A DNA stretch of 42,139 bases from NCBI GenBank assembly GCA_902826065.1, contig CADEDM010000019.1:1-42139 (forward strand), in the 5' to 3' direction. The stretch comes from an uncultured Acidobacteriota bacterium (GTDB taxonomy: Bacteria; Acidobacteriota; Vicinamibacteria; Vicinamibacterales; UBA2999). Shown here piece after piece: positions 15,470-23,834 of this stretch. The translations under genes were made by a program, and so were the position numbers. Every line of letters begins with the position of its first letter. The first letter of the stretch is position 1. The notes below the pieces were generated by a model. The model made no database searches, had not been told where the DNA came from, and saw nothing but the letters and a program-made list of their open reading frames with translations.

Positions 15470-17164
15470 GTGTCCGCACACCGTTTCCAGGTCGTCACCA
15501 TCCTCGTCGCGGCCGCGGCCGGTGCCTGCAGTGCGCCGGCGCCCTCGACGGCGCCGAAGGCAGTCTTCACCGTGGTCGAGGCGTCGATTCCGGAAATGCA
15601 GACGGCGATGCGCGAGGGGCGGACGACGTCGCGCGAGATCGTCACGCAGTACCTGACGAGGATCGGCCTCTACGAAGACACCCTGAACGTCGCGGTGGCG
15701 ATCAACCCGAACGCGCTGGTGGAGGCGGATGCGCTCGACCGCGAGCGCGCCGCCGGCAGGATCCGCGGGCCGCTGCACGGCATTCCCGTGGCGCTGAAGG
15801 ACAACGTCCTCACCACCGACGCAATGCCCACCACGGGCGGAATGCTGCTCTTCCGGCACTACCAGGCGCCGTACGAGGCGACGCTGGCGACGAACCTGAA
15901 GAACGCCGGCGCGATCATCCTCGCCAAGTCGACGATGAGCGAACTGGCCGGCTGGTTCGGCGACGCCTTCCGGCCCGGCGGCTACAACGCCGCGTCGGGA
16001 CAGAGCTACAACCCCTACGACCCGCGCGCCAACGACGACGGCACGCCGGTGCTCGAGACCAGCGGCTCGAGTTCGGGCGGCGGCGTGGCCGCGAACCTGT
16101 GGGCGGCGAACGTCGGCACCAGCACCGGCGGGTCGATCGAAGGGCCGTCGAACGCGTCGATGCTGGTGGGCATCCGTCCGTCCACCGGCCGCATCAGCCG
16201 CTACGGCATCATCCCGCTGACGCTCGACCAGGACACCGCCGGGCCGATGACGAAGTCGGTCACCGATGCCGCGATCATGCTTGGCGTGATGGAGGGCGCG
16301 CCGGACGCCCACGATCCACGCACCACCGAGTGCACCGCGCCACCGAACGCCGACTACCTGCCATTCCTGAAGACCGACGCGCTCAAGGGGATGCGGATCG
16401 GCATCCCGCGGATCGGCATCTACTCCCCGCGCGAGTTCCCGGGCCGCGCGCGGCCCTTTGCGGGCCTGAAAGCCGACGAACTGGCGTCGATGGACGGCGC
16501 GATCGCGGCCCTCAAGGCCGCCGGTGCCGAGATCGTCGACCCGGCCGACCTGCCCAGCATGACCGCAGGCGACGCGGCCGCGAACCTCGCGTCGCATCCG
16601 ATCTGCGAGGCGCCATTCGCCGGGCCGGCGACGGAGGATCTGTGCTCGCAGGTCCTGCGCTACGGCATGAAGCGCGACTTCAACCTGTGGCTGGCGACGC
16701 TCGGCGAGAGCGCGCCGGTGAAGACGCTGAACGCCCTGCGCGAGTGGAACCTGGCCCATCGCGCCGACGGCGCGATCCGCTACGGGCAGGGCCGACTCGA
16801 CTTCGCGGACGCCGTCGACCTCGAGAAGGACAAGGCGCGCTACGAGCGCAATCGGCAGGAAGACCTGCACCTCTCGCGCAACCAGGGACTCGACGCCGCG
16901 CTGTCGACGCACAAGCTCGACGCGCTGCTGTTCCCGGGCTCGTCGGGCGCCAACTACGCGACCAAGGCCGGCTACCCGATCGTGGTCGTGCCGTACGGCC
17001 TGGTGGCGAACTACGCCGACGGCGCCAAGGGCTCGCCCGACAAGGTGCGGCCCTTCGGCGTGAGCTTCGTTGGCGCGCACTGCGCCGATCCGAAGATCGT
17101 CGGCATCGCCTACGCCTTCGAGCAGGCCACGCGGAGGCGCGTGCCGCCGCCGGCGTTTCGCTGA
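15470..17164 (+). CDS. exported amidase-signature hydrolase, probable lipoprotein
   Basis: A 564-residue amidase of the Ser-cis-Ser-Lys family. The catalytic lysine is in GIPVALKDNV (near residue 107), and the serine-rich segment SGSSSGGGVAA followed by GTSTGGSIEGPSN (about 200-228) supplies the two catalytic serines. Residues 1-25 form a signal peptide ending GACSAP, whose cysteine may be lipidated, though the lipobox is not ideal. The product is therefore probably periplasmic, hydrolysing an amide or acting on small peptides; exported members of this family are usually not GatA of the tRNA amidotransferase. The start is GTG at 15470, supported by GGAGGT and the signal peptide. Confidence 0.85.
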   Translation: MSAHRFQVVTILVAAAAGACSAPAPSTAPKAVFTVVEASIPEMQTAMREGRTTSREIVTQYLTRIGLYEDTLNVAVAINPNALVEADALDRERAAGRIRGPLHGIPVALKDNVLTTDAMPTTGGMLLFRHYQAPYEATLATNLKNAGAIILAKSTMSELAGWFGDAFRPGGYNAASGQSYNPYDPRANDDGTPVLETSGSSSGGGVAANLWAANVGTSTGGSIEGPSNASMLVGIRPSTGRISRYGIIPLTLDQDTAGPMTKSVTDAAIMLGVMEGAPDAHDPRTTECTAPPNADYLPFLKTDALKGMRIGIPRIGIYSPREFPGRARPFAGLKADELASMDGAIAALKAAGAEIVDPADLPSMTAGDAAANLASHPICEAPFAGPATEDLCSQVLRYGMKRDFNLWLATLGESAPVKTLNALREWNLAHRADGAIRYGQGRLDFADAVDLEKDKARYERNRQEDLHLSRNQGLDAALSTHKLDALLFPGSSGANYATKAGYPIVVVPYGLVANYADGAKGSPDKVRPFGVSFVGAHCADPKIVGIAYAFEQATRRRVPPPAFR

Positions 17165-17239
17165 CCGCCAGCCCGGCCACGACCCCCGCAGCGCTCGCGC
17201 GGTTGACGGCCGCGCCACGCGTGATCCAATGCTGGGATC

Positions 17240-18715
17240 ATGCCGGGCGCGATCACCCGCGTTGCCGTCGCCGGTGCGACGGGCTACATCGGGACTCGGC
17301 TGGTGCCGCGACTCGCCGACGCCGGGTACGCCGTGCGCTGCCTGGTGCGATCGCCGCGCAAGCTCGCCGATCGGCCGTGGCGCGCGCAGGCCGGCCTCGA
17401 GATCGTCACGACGAACCTCGAGGACGGCGACGCGCTGGCGACACACCTGGCCGGCTGCCAGGCGGCGTTCTATCTGGTGCACTCGATGGAGTCCGCCGGC
17501 GCCGAGTACGCCGCGCGTGATCGGCACCTGGCCGAGACGTTCCGCGACGCCGCGGCTCGCGCCGGCGTCGAGCGCGTGATCTACCTCGGCGGACTCGGCC
17601 AGCCGGATGAGCGGCTCAGCCAGCACCTGCAGTCGCGACGCGAGGTCGAGCGCGTCCTGAGCGGCGGCTCCGTGGCGGTCACGGCGTTTCGCGCCGCCAT
17701 GATCATCGGCTCGGGATCGGCGTCGTTCGAGATCCTGCGCTACCTGGCCGAGCGGCTGCCGATCATGCTCACGCCACGATGGGTGCGCACCGAATGCCAG
17801 CCCATCGCCGTGCGCGACGTGCTCTTCTATCTGGTGCAGTGCCTCGCGGTACCCGGCACAGCCGGCCGCGTGCTCGAGATCGGCGGCGCCGACGTGGTCA
17901 CCTACGAAGCGTTGCTGCAGGTGATGGCCGACGCCCGGGGCCTGAAACGTCGCGTCATCATCCCGGTGCCGTTCCTGACGGTGTACCTGAGCTCGCTCTG
18001 GATTCACCTCGTGACGCCGGTCAGCGCCCGGCTGGCCCGGCCGCTGGCGGAGGGACTGCGCAACCGGGTCGTCGTGGAGGATCACGCCGCCGAGCACCTG
18101 ATGCCGCGTGAGCGGCTCGGTGTCCGCGAGGCGATCGGCCTCGCGCTCGAGGTCGAGGAGCGGGCCGACGTCGAGAGCACGTGGTCGAGCGCCGGGCCGG
18201 TCGCCGGTGATCCCGACTGGGCGGGCGGCACGGTGTTCCAGGACGCGCGCAGCATCGCGATCGCGGCGCCACCGGCGCGCGTCTTCCAGGTACTGACGCA
18301 GCTGGGCGGACGCCGCGGCTGGCTCGCGCACGACCGTCTGTGGAAGCTGCGCGGCATCATGGACCGCCTGGTCGGCGGTCCCGGATGGCGGCGCGGACGG
18401 CGCAGTCCCACACAGCTCTCATGGGGCGAGGCCGTGGGCTTCTGGCGCGTGGCCGAGATCGTGCCGGCAGAGCGACTGACCTTCCGCGCCGAGATGCGCG
18501 TGCCCGGCGTTGCCGTCCTCGACTTCGAGCTGGCGCCGGCGATCGTCGCCGGCGCGTCTGGCACCAGGCTGGTGCAGACGGCGAAGTTCCGGCCACGCGG
18601 CCTCGCCGGTCTCCTCTACTGGTATGCGGTGCTGCCCTTCCATGGCGCCGTGTTCAAGGGCCTCCTGAACGGCGTCAGGGACGCCGCGGTGCTGCCGGAT
18701 CCGCCTCCGGCGTGA
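17240..18715 (+). CDS. NAD(P)-binding SDR protein with C-terminal DUF2867 domain
   Basis: A 491-residue cytoplasmic protein. Residues 8-290 are an extended (atypical) short-chain dehydrogenase: the dinucleotide loop GATGYIGTRL is near residue 12, VIYLGGLG near 115, and the region to about 290 resembles NmrA/complex I subunit-type epimerases lacking an obvious YxxxK pair. Residues about 335-485 match a DUF2867/START-like lipid-binding fold (PARVFQVLTQLGGRRGW, GFWRVAEIVP, FEL). This fusion is widespread but its substrate is unknown. It starts at ATG 17240. The stop overlaps a GTG that is one possible start of the next gene, so it may be cotranscribed with the exonuclease and ligase genes. Confidence 0.85.
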   Translation: MPGAITRVAVAGATGYIGTRLVPRLADAGYAVRCLVRSPRKLADRPWRAQAGLEIVTTNLEDGDALATHLAGCQAAFYLVHSMESAGAEYAARDRHLAETFRDAAARAGVERVIYLGGLGQPDERLSQHLQSRREVERVLSGGSVAVTAFRAAMIIGSGSASFEILRYLAERLPIMLTPRWVRTECQPIAVRDVLFYLVQCLAVPGTAGRVLEIGGADVVTYEALLQVMADARGLKRRVIIPVPFLTVYLSSLWIHLVTPVSARLARPLAEGLRNRVVVEDHAAEHLMPRERLGVREAIGLALEVEERADVESTWSSAGPVAGDPDWAGGTVFQDARSIAIAAPPARVFQVLTQLGGRRGWLAHDRLWKLRGIMDRLVGGPGWRRGRRSPTQLSWGEAVGFWRVAEIVPAERLTFRAEMRVPGVAVLDFELAPAIVAGASGTRLVQTAKFRPRGLAGLLYWYAVLPFHGAVFKGLLNGVRDAAVLPDPPPA

Positions 18716-18729
18716 GCGATCGCGCCCGC

Positions 18730-19731
18730 ATGCTGACCGAGACGCCGATCGGCCTCTACTGCGCGGCCGGGGACTTCCACATCGACCCGTGGGGCGCCGC
18801 ACCGCGCGCACTCATCACCCACGCGCACGGCGATCACGCGCGCGCCGGCAGCCAGGCGTACCTGTGCGCCGACGCGTGCCTGCCGCTGCTGCGGCAGCGG
18901 TTCGGCGCCGACGTGCCGGTTCAGGGGCAGCCGTATGGTGAGCCGCTGACGCTGGGCGGCGTTCGGGTCAGTTTCCACCCGGCGGGCCACATCCTCGGGT
19001 CGGCACAGATCCGGATCGAGGGCGACGACGGCGTGTGGGTGCTGTCCGGCGACTACAAGCGCGCCGCCGATCCGACCTGCGCGCCTTTCGAACCCGTGCG
19101 TTGCGACACCTTCATCACCGAGAGCACGTTCGGCCTGCCGATCTATCGCTGGGATCCCGCGGCTGACGTCGTCGCCGACATCGTCGCGTGGTGGCACGCC
19201 AATCGTGCGCAGGGCCTCGCCTCGCTGCTCTTCTGCTACACCATCGGCAAGGCGCAACGGCTGCTCGCGGAGCTGGCCGCCATCACCGACGATCGGGTCC
19301 TGGTCCACGGGATGGTGCAGCCGATGACCGAGGTCTATCGCGCCGCGGGCGTTCGCATGCTGCCGACCGAGACGTTGGTCGAACGGCCGCGCGGCACATC
19401 GATGGCCGGCGAGCTCGTGCTGGCGCCACCGTCGGCACGCGGCACGCCGTGGATGCGCCGGCTGGGCGCGCTGTCCGACGGCCTGACCTCGGGGCTGATG
19501 CGGGTCCGCGGCGTGCGCCGCCAGCGCAGCTACGACCGCGGCTTCGTGCTGTCGGATCACGCCGACTGGCCGGCCCTCATCGACACCGTGCGCGAGACGG
19601 GCGCAACCCGCGTCCTCACCACGCATGGCCACGCCGAGCCCCTGGCTCGGCACCTCGCCGACCTCGGCCTCGACACCGGCGTGCTGCGGACCGCCTGGGA
19701 CGACGAGCGCGGCGCCGACGATCGCGAATGA
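18730..19731 (+). CDS. ligase-associated DNA exonuclease (metallo-beta-lactamase/beta-CASP)
   Basis: A 333-residue nuclease of the type encoded next to bacterial ATP-dependent DNA ligases. Metal ligands are visible in ITHAHGDHARAG (near residue 29), AGHILGS (near 87), LSGDYKR (near 104), LSDHADW (near 277) and TTHGHAEPL (near 296), the last two belonging to the beta-CASP part. It has no signal peptide. I use the ATG at 18730; an in-frame GTG at 18712 would overlap the previous stop as GTGA and is a real alternative. The stop overlaps the ligase ATG by 4 bp. The pair probably trims and seals DNA ends during repair. Confidence 0.92.
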   Translation: MLTETPIGLYCAAGDFHIDPWGAAPRALITHAHGDHARAGSQAYLCADACLPLLRQRFGADVPVQGQPYGEPLTLGGVRVSFHPAGHILGSAQIRIEGDDGVWVLSGDYKRAADPTCAPFEPVRCDTFITESTFGLPIYRWDPAADVVADIVAWWHANRAQGLASLLFCYTIGKAQRLLAELAAITDDRVLVHGMVQPMTEVYRAAGVRMLPTETLVERPRGTSMAGELVLAPPSARGTPWMRRLGALSDGLTSGLMRVRGVRRQRSYDRGFVLSDHADWPALIDTVRETGATRVLTTHGHAEPLARHLADLGLDTGVLRTAWDDERGADDRE

Positions 19732-21437
19732 CGCCTTTCGCGGCGCTGTTCGCGGCCATCGATGCCACGACCTCGACCACGGCGAAGGTCGAGGCGATGC
19801 GCGCCTACCTGGCCAGCGCGCCAGCGGCGGATGCGGCCTGGGCGATCTACTTCCTCACCGGCCGCCGGCTCACCCGCCTGCTGTCCGCGCGCGCGATCGG
19901 CGACTGGGTCAGCGACGCGACCGGCGTGCCAGGGTGGCTGATGCAGGAATGCTACGCGGTCGTCGGCGACGGCGCCGAGATGGCAGCGCTGGTGCTCGAC
20001 CAGATGCCGGTCGCGCCGGACGCGCCGCTCGGTCTGGCCGCGTGGCTGGAGACGCGCATCCAGCCGCTGCGGGGACAACCGCCGGAGCGCCAGCGCGACG
20101 CGGTGCTGGCCTGGCTGCGGCAGTTGCCGCGCTGGGAGCGCTTCACGCTGCTCAAGCTGCTCACCGGCGAACTGCGCGTCGGCGTGTCGCAGACGCTGGT
20201 GGTGCGAGCCGTGGCTGCGCGTGCCGGCCTGCCGGTCACGACGATCGCCGGCCGCCTCGCCGGCGCGTGGACACCCACCGCCGCCTGGTTCGACGCGCTG
20301 ATCGGCGCGGAGGCGTCGGCCGACGACCTCTCCCGTCCGTACCAGTTTGCGCTCGCGTCGCCGCTCGAGCCCGGGCGCGACACGCTCGAGGCGCTCCAGG
20401 AATCGCTCGGCTCGCCGTCGGAGTGGCAGGTCGAATGGAAGTGGGATGGCATCCGCGCGCAGATCGTGCGGCGCGCCGACACCGTCGCCCTGTGGTCGCG
20501 TGGCGACGAGGTGCTCACCGATCGGTTTCCCGAGATCCGCGATGCCGCCCGCACCCTCCCTCCCGGCACCGTGCTGGACGGCGAGATCCTGGCGTGGCAC
20601 GACGACGCCCCACTGCCCTTCGCCGCGCTGCAGCAGCGGATCGCGCGCCAGCAGCAGATCGCGCGGGTCGCGAAGTCGGTGCCGGTCGCGTTCGTCGCCT
20701 ACGATCTGCTCGAGCAGGAGGGCGTGGACCTCCGCGATCGCCCGCTCGCCGATCGCCGCCAACGGCTGGAGAGCCTGCTGCGTGACGTCGCCGCGCACCC
20801 CATGGCGCCGGCGCCGGTTCCGGATGGTCGCCTGCCGTTCGATCCGCCGGAGTCCGGCCCCGTCACGCAGGTGCTCCGCGCCTCGGCCCAGGTCGCCGCG
20901 GGAGCCGATACCTGGGAGACGGCCGCCGCCGCGCGCACGCAGGCACGGCGCTACGGCGTCGAGGGCCTGATGCTGAAGCGTCTGGCGTCACCCTACGTCG
21001 GCGGGCGCCGGCGCGGCGACTGGTGGAAGTGGAAGATCGAGCCCTTCACCATCGACGCCGTCCTCATCTACGCGCAGCCGGGCTCCGGTAAGCGCGCCAG
21101 CCTGCTGACGGACTACACCTTCGGGTTGTGGGATGGCGACGAACTGGTGCCGGTGGCCAAGGCCTACTCGGGCCTCACCAACGACGAGATCGCCGAGATG
21201 GACCGCTGGATACGCCGCCACACCGTCGAGCGCTTCGGGCCGGTGCGCCACGTCGAGCCGGTGCACGTGATGGAACTCGGGTTCGAGGCCATCGCGCGGT
21301 CGACACGGCATCGCTCCGGCGTCGCGGTGCGCTTCCCGCGTATCCTGCGCCTGCGTCCCGACAAACGCGCCGCAGACGCCGACACCGTGGCCACGCTGCG
21401 GGCCATGATTCGCGACCAACGCGCGCCCGCCGGTTGA
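19728..21437 (+). CDS. ATP-dependent DNA ligase (LigB/ligase-associated type)
   Basis: A 569-residue ATP-dependent DNA ligase. The N-terminal 200 residues form the DNA-binding helical domain (FTLLKLLTGELRVGVSQ). The adenylation site is EWKWDGIRAQ with Lys238 as the AMP-accepting residue, followed by LWSRGDEVLTDRFPE, LDGEILAW, VAYDLLE, GVEGLMLKR and WWKWKI, covering nucleotidyltransferase motifs Ia to V. The C-terminal OB domain follows to about residue 560. It starts at ATG 19728 inside the exonuclease stop (ATGA). In many bacteria this pair is encoded with an Lhr-type helicase and a metallophosphoesterase; neither is in this window. Confidence 0.94.
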   Translation: MTPFAALFAAIDATTSTTAKVEAMRAYLASAPAADAAWAIYFLTGRRLTRLLSARAIGDWVSDATGVPGWLMQECYAVVGDGAEMAALVLDQMPVAPDAPLGLAAWLETRIQPLRGQPPERQRDAVLAWLRQLPRWERFTLLKLLTGELRVGVSQTLVVRAVAARAGLPVTTIAGRLAGAWTPTAAWFDALIGAEASADDLSRPYQFALASPLEPGRDTLEALQESLGSPSEWQVEWKWDGIRAQIVRRADTVALWSRGDEVLTDRFPEIRDAARTLPPGTVLDGEILAWHDDAPLPFAALQQRIARQQQIARVAKSVPVAFVAYDLLEQEGVDLRDRPLADRRQRLESLLRDVAAHPMAPAPVPDGRLPFDPPESGPVTQVLRASAQVAAGADTWETAAAARTQARRYGVEGLMLKRLASPYVGGRRRGDWWKWKIEPFTIDAVLIYAQPGSGKRASLLTDYTFGLWDGDELVPVAKAYSGLTNDEIAEMDRWIRRHTVERFGPVRHVEPVHVMELGFEAIARSTRHRSGVAVRFPRILRLRPDKRAADADTVATLRAMIRDQRAPAG

Positions 21438-21449
21438 CGGCGGCCGAAC

Positions 21450-22055
21450 CTACCAACCCGGCATCTGCGACGGGTCGAGCGACGCGACTTCGAACGAGGC
21501 CGTGCGGGCGCCGCCCGCCTTCACCGGGAACTCGACGCGCAGCCGTGTGGCCTCACCGGCCAACGCCCACAGCGCCTTGTAGTCGTTGACGAAGAGCGCA
21601 ATGGCCTCGTCGGTGTCCGGGCGCCACGCCGCCAGCTTCTGTGCCGGCCGGTCGTCGATCGTCACGTTCACCGTGCAGCGCGGACGGCAGGCAAAGTCGC
21701 CCGCCTGCAGCACGAGGTAGCCGCTGCGTCCCCACTTGGCGTGGTCGCGGAAGATGAGCTGCACCGGCCGCGGGCCCTGGCCATCGGCGTCCACGTCCTC
21801 GGTGGCGAAGATCGCCGCCGTCTTCTGTGCGCCGCCGCCGACTGTGGCGTCCTGGTAGCGCCACAGCGCGGCCAGGCGCTGCGCTTCGAGCTTCGCTTTC
21901 GATTCCTCGCGGGCCTTCGCGTCCGCCGCTTCCTGTGCCGCCTTCGCGGCGGCCGCGCGCTCCGCCATCGATGGCCCACGGTCGCCGCACCCGGCGAACG
22001 CACTCAGCAGGATGAGCGGTGTGACGAACGTCCGGACGAGGCGCGCCATCGACAT
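21450..22055 (-). CDS. putative lipoprotein with coiled-coil segment, unknown function
   Basis: A 201-residue exported protein I do not recognise. The first 22 residues form a signal peptide ending SAFAGC, a plausible lipobox. An alanine/lysine/glutamate-rich helix (about residues 30-63) follows, probably a coiled coil. The rest is a compact globular domain with three cysteines (CGD near the N-terminus, and CRPRC), ending in LDPSQMPGW. The ATG at 22055 is chosen over upstream starts because TACGAT lies exactly six bases before it and the signal peptide begins there. It converges with the ligase gene (12-bp gap) and diverges from the M1 peptidase gene. Confidence 0.7.
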   Translation of the reverse strand: MSMARLVRTFVTPLILLSAFAGCGDRGPSMAERAAAAKAAQEAADAKAREESKAKLEAQRLAALWRYQDATVGGGAQKTAAIFATEDVDADGQGPRPVQLIFRDHAKWGRSGYLVLQAGDFACRPRCTVNVTIDDRPAQKLAAWRPDTDEAIALFVNDYKALWALAGEATRLRVEFPVKAGGARTASFEVASLDPSQMPGW

Positions 22056-22061
22056 GCGCCT

Positions 22062-22067
22062 ATCGTA
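22062..22067 (-). promoter_or_regulatory. predicted -10 (TACGAT) for the lipoprotein gene
   Basis: On the minus strand TACGAT is followed by six bases and then ATG at 22055, predicting a leaderless mRNA. There is no Shine-Dalgarno between the hexamer and the start. Confidence 0.5.
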
Positions 22068-22115
22068 GCCAACGCGGCGGCGCGCGGTTCGTGCAGCGGC
22101 CGCGGCGAGCGCGGC

Positions 22116-22121
22116 TATCAT
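22116..22121 (+). promoter_or_regulatory. predicted -10 (TATCAT) for the M1 peptidase gene
   Basis: TATCAT is followed by TCCGGG and the GTG at 22128. Transcription at the usual distance would begin on the G of the start codon, predicting a leaderless mRNA. Confidence 0.5.
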
Positions 22122-22127
22122 TCCGGG

Positions 22128-23807
22128 GTGCGCGACACCGCTCTGTACCTCGCCCTGCTGCTCCTGACGTCCGCTCCCGTCGCCGCGCAGACGACGCCTC
22201 CAGCACCGCCCCCGCCGTCGACGATGCGCGCTCCCTCAGCCCGCGACATCCTGCGCGGGGAGTACGGCCGCTATCGCGCCAACAACGACCTGCTGCACTA
22301 CGTGCTCGACGTGCGCGTCGATCCCGAGAAGAAGGCCATCAGCGGCACCAACGCCGTCAAGTTCAAGATGCTGCGCGACGACACGCGTATCCAGCTCGAG
22401 CTCTACGCGAACTACACGGTGCAGGCGATGCAGCTCGCCGGGACGCCACTGAAGTACGAGCGTGTCCACAACACCCTCTACGTCGACTTCCCCGAGACGT
22501 TGAAGGCCGGGCGCACCTACACCGTCGACGTGCGCTACGCGGGCCTGCCGGAAGAGCAGGGCCGGTTCGGTGGTCTCGCCTTCCGCAAGGACCCGGCCGG
22601 CCGTCACTGGATCAACACCGCGAACGAAGGCGAAGGCTCGAGCGTGTGGTGGCCCAGCAAGGACCAGTGGCGCGACGAGCCCGATGAGGGCATCGACATC
22701 CGTGTCGCCGTGCCCAACGGCCTGATGGACGTCTCGAACGGGAAGTTCATGGGCAAACAGGACCTCGGCGACGGCTACACGCGATGGGACTGGCGCGTCC
22801 ACTACCCGATCAACTCCTACAACGTGTCGCTCAACATCGCCGAGTACGTGCAGTTCTCCGAGACGCACGGCGCCCTGCCGCTCGACTACTTCGTGTTGGC
22901 GGGCAGCCTGGAGAAGGCCAAGAAGCAGTTCGCGCAGGCGAAGCCGATGATCGAGGCCTTCGAGAAGTACGTCGGGCCGTATCCGTTCCCGAAAGACGGC
23001 TTCAAGCTGATTGAAGTCCCGTACTCGGGCATGGAGCACCAGAGCGCGGTGACCTACGGCAACCGCTTCGTGAACGGCTACCTCGAGCGCGACTGGACCG
23101 GCGTCGGCATCAGCACGAAGTTCGACTTCATCATCATCCACGAGAGCGGCCACGAGTGGTTCGGCAACGCCGTGTCGGCCGCCGATGTCTCCGACATGTG
23201 GATCCAGGAAGGGTGGACCACCTACCTCGAGTGCGTCTACGTGGAGGCGCTCTTCGGCGCCGACGACGCGCTGAAGTACACCAACGCCTACAAGTCGAAG
23301 ATCGGCAACAAGGAGCCGATGATCACGCAGCGCGGCATCCACCGCTCACCGACCCAGGACATGTACTTCAAGGGCGCGCTGTTCCTGCACACGCTGCGCG
23401 GCATCGTCAACGACGACGCGCGCTGGTGGCAGCTCGTGCGCGACACCTACGCGACGTTCAAGTACAAGAACATCCTGACCGAGGAACTGGTGACGTTCGT
23501 CAACGCGCAGCTGAAGCAGGATCTGACGCCGGTCTTCAATCAGTACCTGCGGCGGGCCGAGCTGCCGCGCCTCGAGCTCACGTTCGACTCGACGGCGGGC
23601 ACCGTGGCGTATCGCTGGCGCGCCGCCGAACCTGGATTCGCGATGCCGGTCGGCGTAGGCACGCCGGGGAAATGGCGGACCGTGAAGCCCACGGCCGACT
23701 GGCAGGTGATGCCGAACCCCGACGGCGCGGCCTTCACCGCCGACGTGGACCACGCCTACATCGAGGTCGATGTCCTCGACGCGGCCGGGTTGCCAGTCAA
23801 GAAGTAG
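22128..23807 (+). CDS. M1-family zinc aminopeptidase, exported
   Basis: A 559-residue zinc aminopeptidase, probably periplasmic. Residues 1-20 form a signal peptide (ending APVAAQ) followed by a proline-rich linker. The substrate-recognition loop reads SGMEHQSA near residue 300, in place of the GAMEN of classic members. The zinc site is HESGH (His338, Glu339, His342) with Glu361 in WIQEGW, exactly 18 residues after the second histidine, as the family requires. The C-terminal part is shorter than in PepN. The GTG at 22128 is chosen because the signal peptide begins there and TATCAT lies six bases before it. It converges on the metallo-beta-lactamase-fold gene with a hairpin between. Confidence 0.9.
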   Translation: MRDTALYLALLLLTSAPVAAQTTPPAPPPPSTMRAPSARDILRGEYGRYRANNDLLHYVLDVRVDPEKKAISGTNAVKFKMLRDDTRIQLELYANYTVQAMQLAGTPLKYERVHNTLYVDFPETLKAGRTYTVDVRYAGLPEEQGRFGGLAFRKDPAGRHWINTANEGEGSSVWWPSKDQWRDEPDEGIDIRVAVPNGLMDVSNGKFMGKQDLGDGYTRWDWRVHYPINSYNVSLNIAEYVQFSETHGALPLDYFVLAGSLEKAKKQFAQAKPMIEAFEKYVGPYPFPKDGFKLIEVPYSGMEHQSAVTYGNRFVNGYLERDWTGVGISTKFDFIIIHESGHEWFGNAVSAADVSDMWIQEGWTTYLECVYVEALFGADDALKYTNAYKSKIGNKEPMITQRGIHRSPTQDMYFKGALFLHTLRGIVNDDARWWQLVRDTYATFKYKNILTEELVTFVNAQLKQDLTPVFNQYLRRAELPRLELTFDSTAGTVAYRWRAAEPGFAMPVGVGTPGKWRTVKPTADWQVMPNPDGAAFTADVDHAYIEVDVLDAAGLPVKK

Positions 23808-23827
23808 CCCCGCGGCAGGCGCGGGGC
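23807..23827. terminator. GC hairpin between convergent genes, probable two-way terminator
   Basis: CCCCGCG and CGCGGGG (8 bp with the flanking G-C pair) close the five-base loop GCAGG directly after the M1 peptidase stop and 8 bp from the convergent gene's stop. There is no T tract on either side, so termination efficiency is uncertain. Confidence 0.5.
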
Positions 23828-23834
23828 CCCCTCG

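Noticed and set aside
15446-18331. 961-codon open frame on the minus strand
   Set aside because: It runs antisense across the amidase and SDR-DUF2867 genes, both with clear motifs on the plus strand. Its translation is basic and low-complexity.
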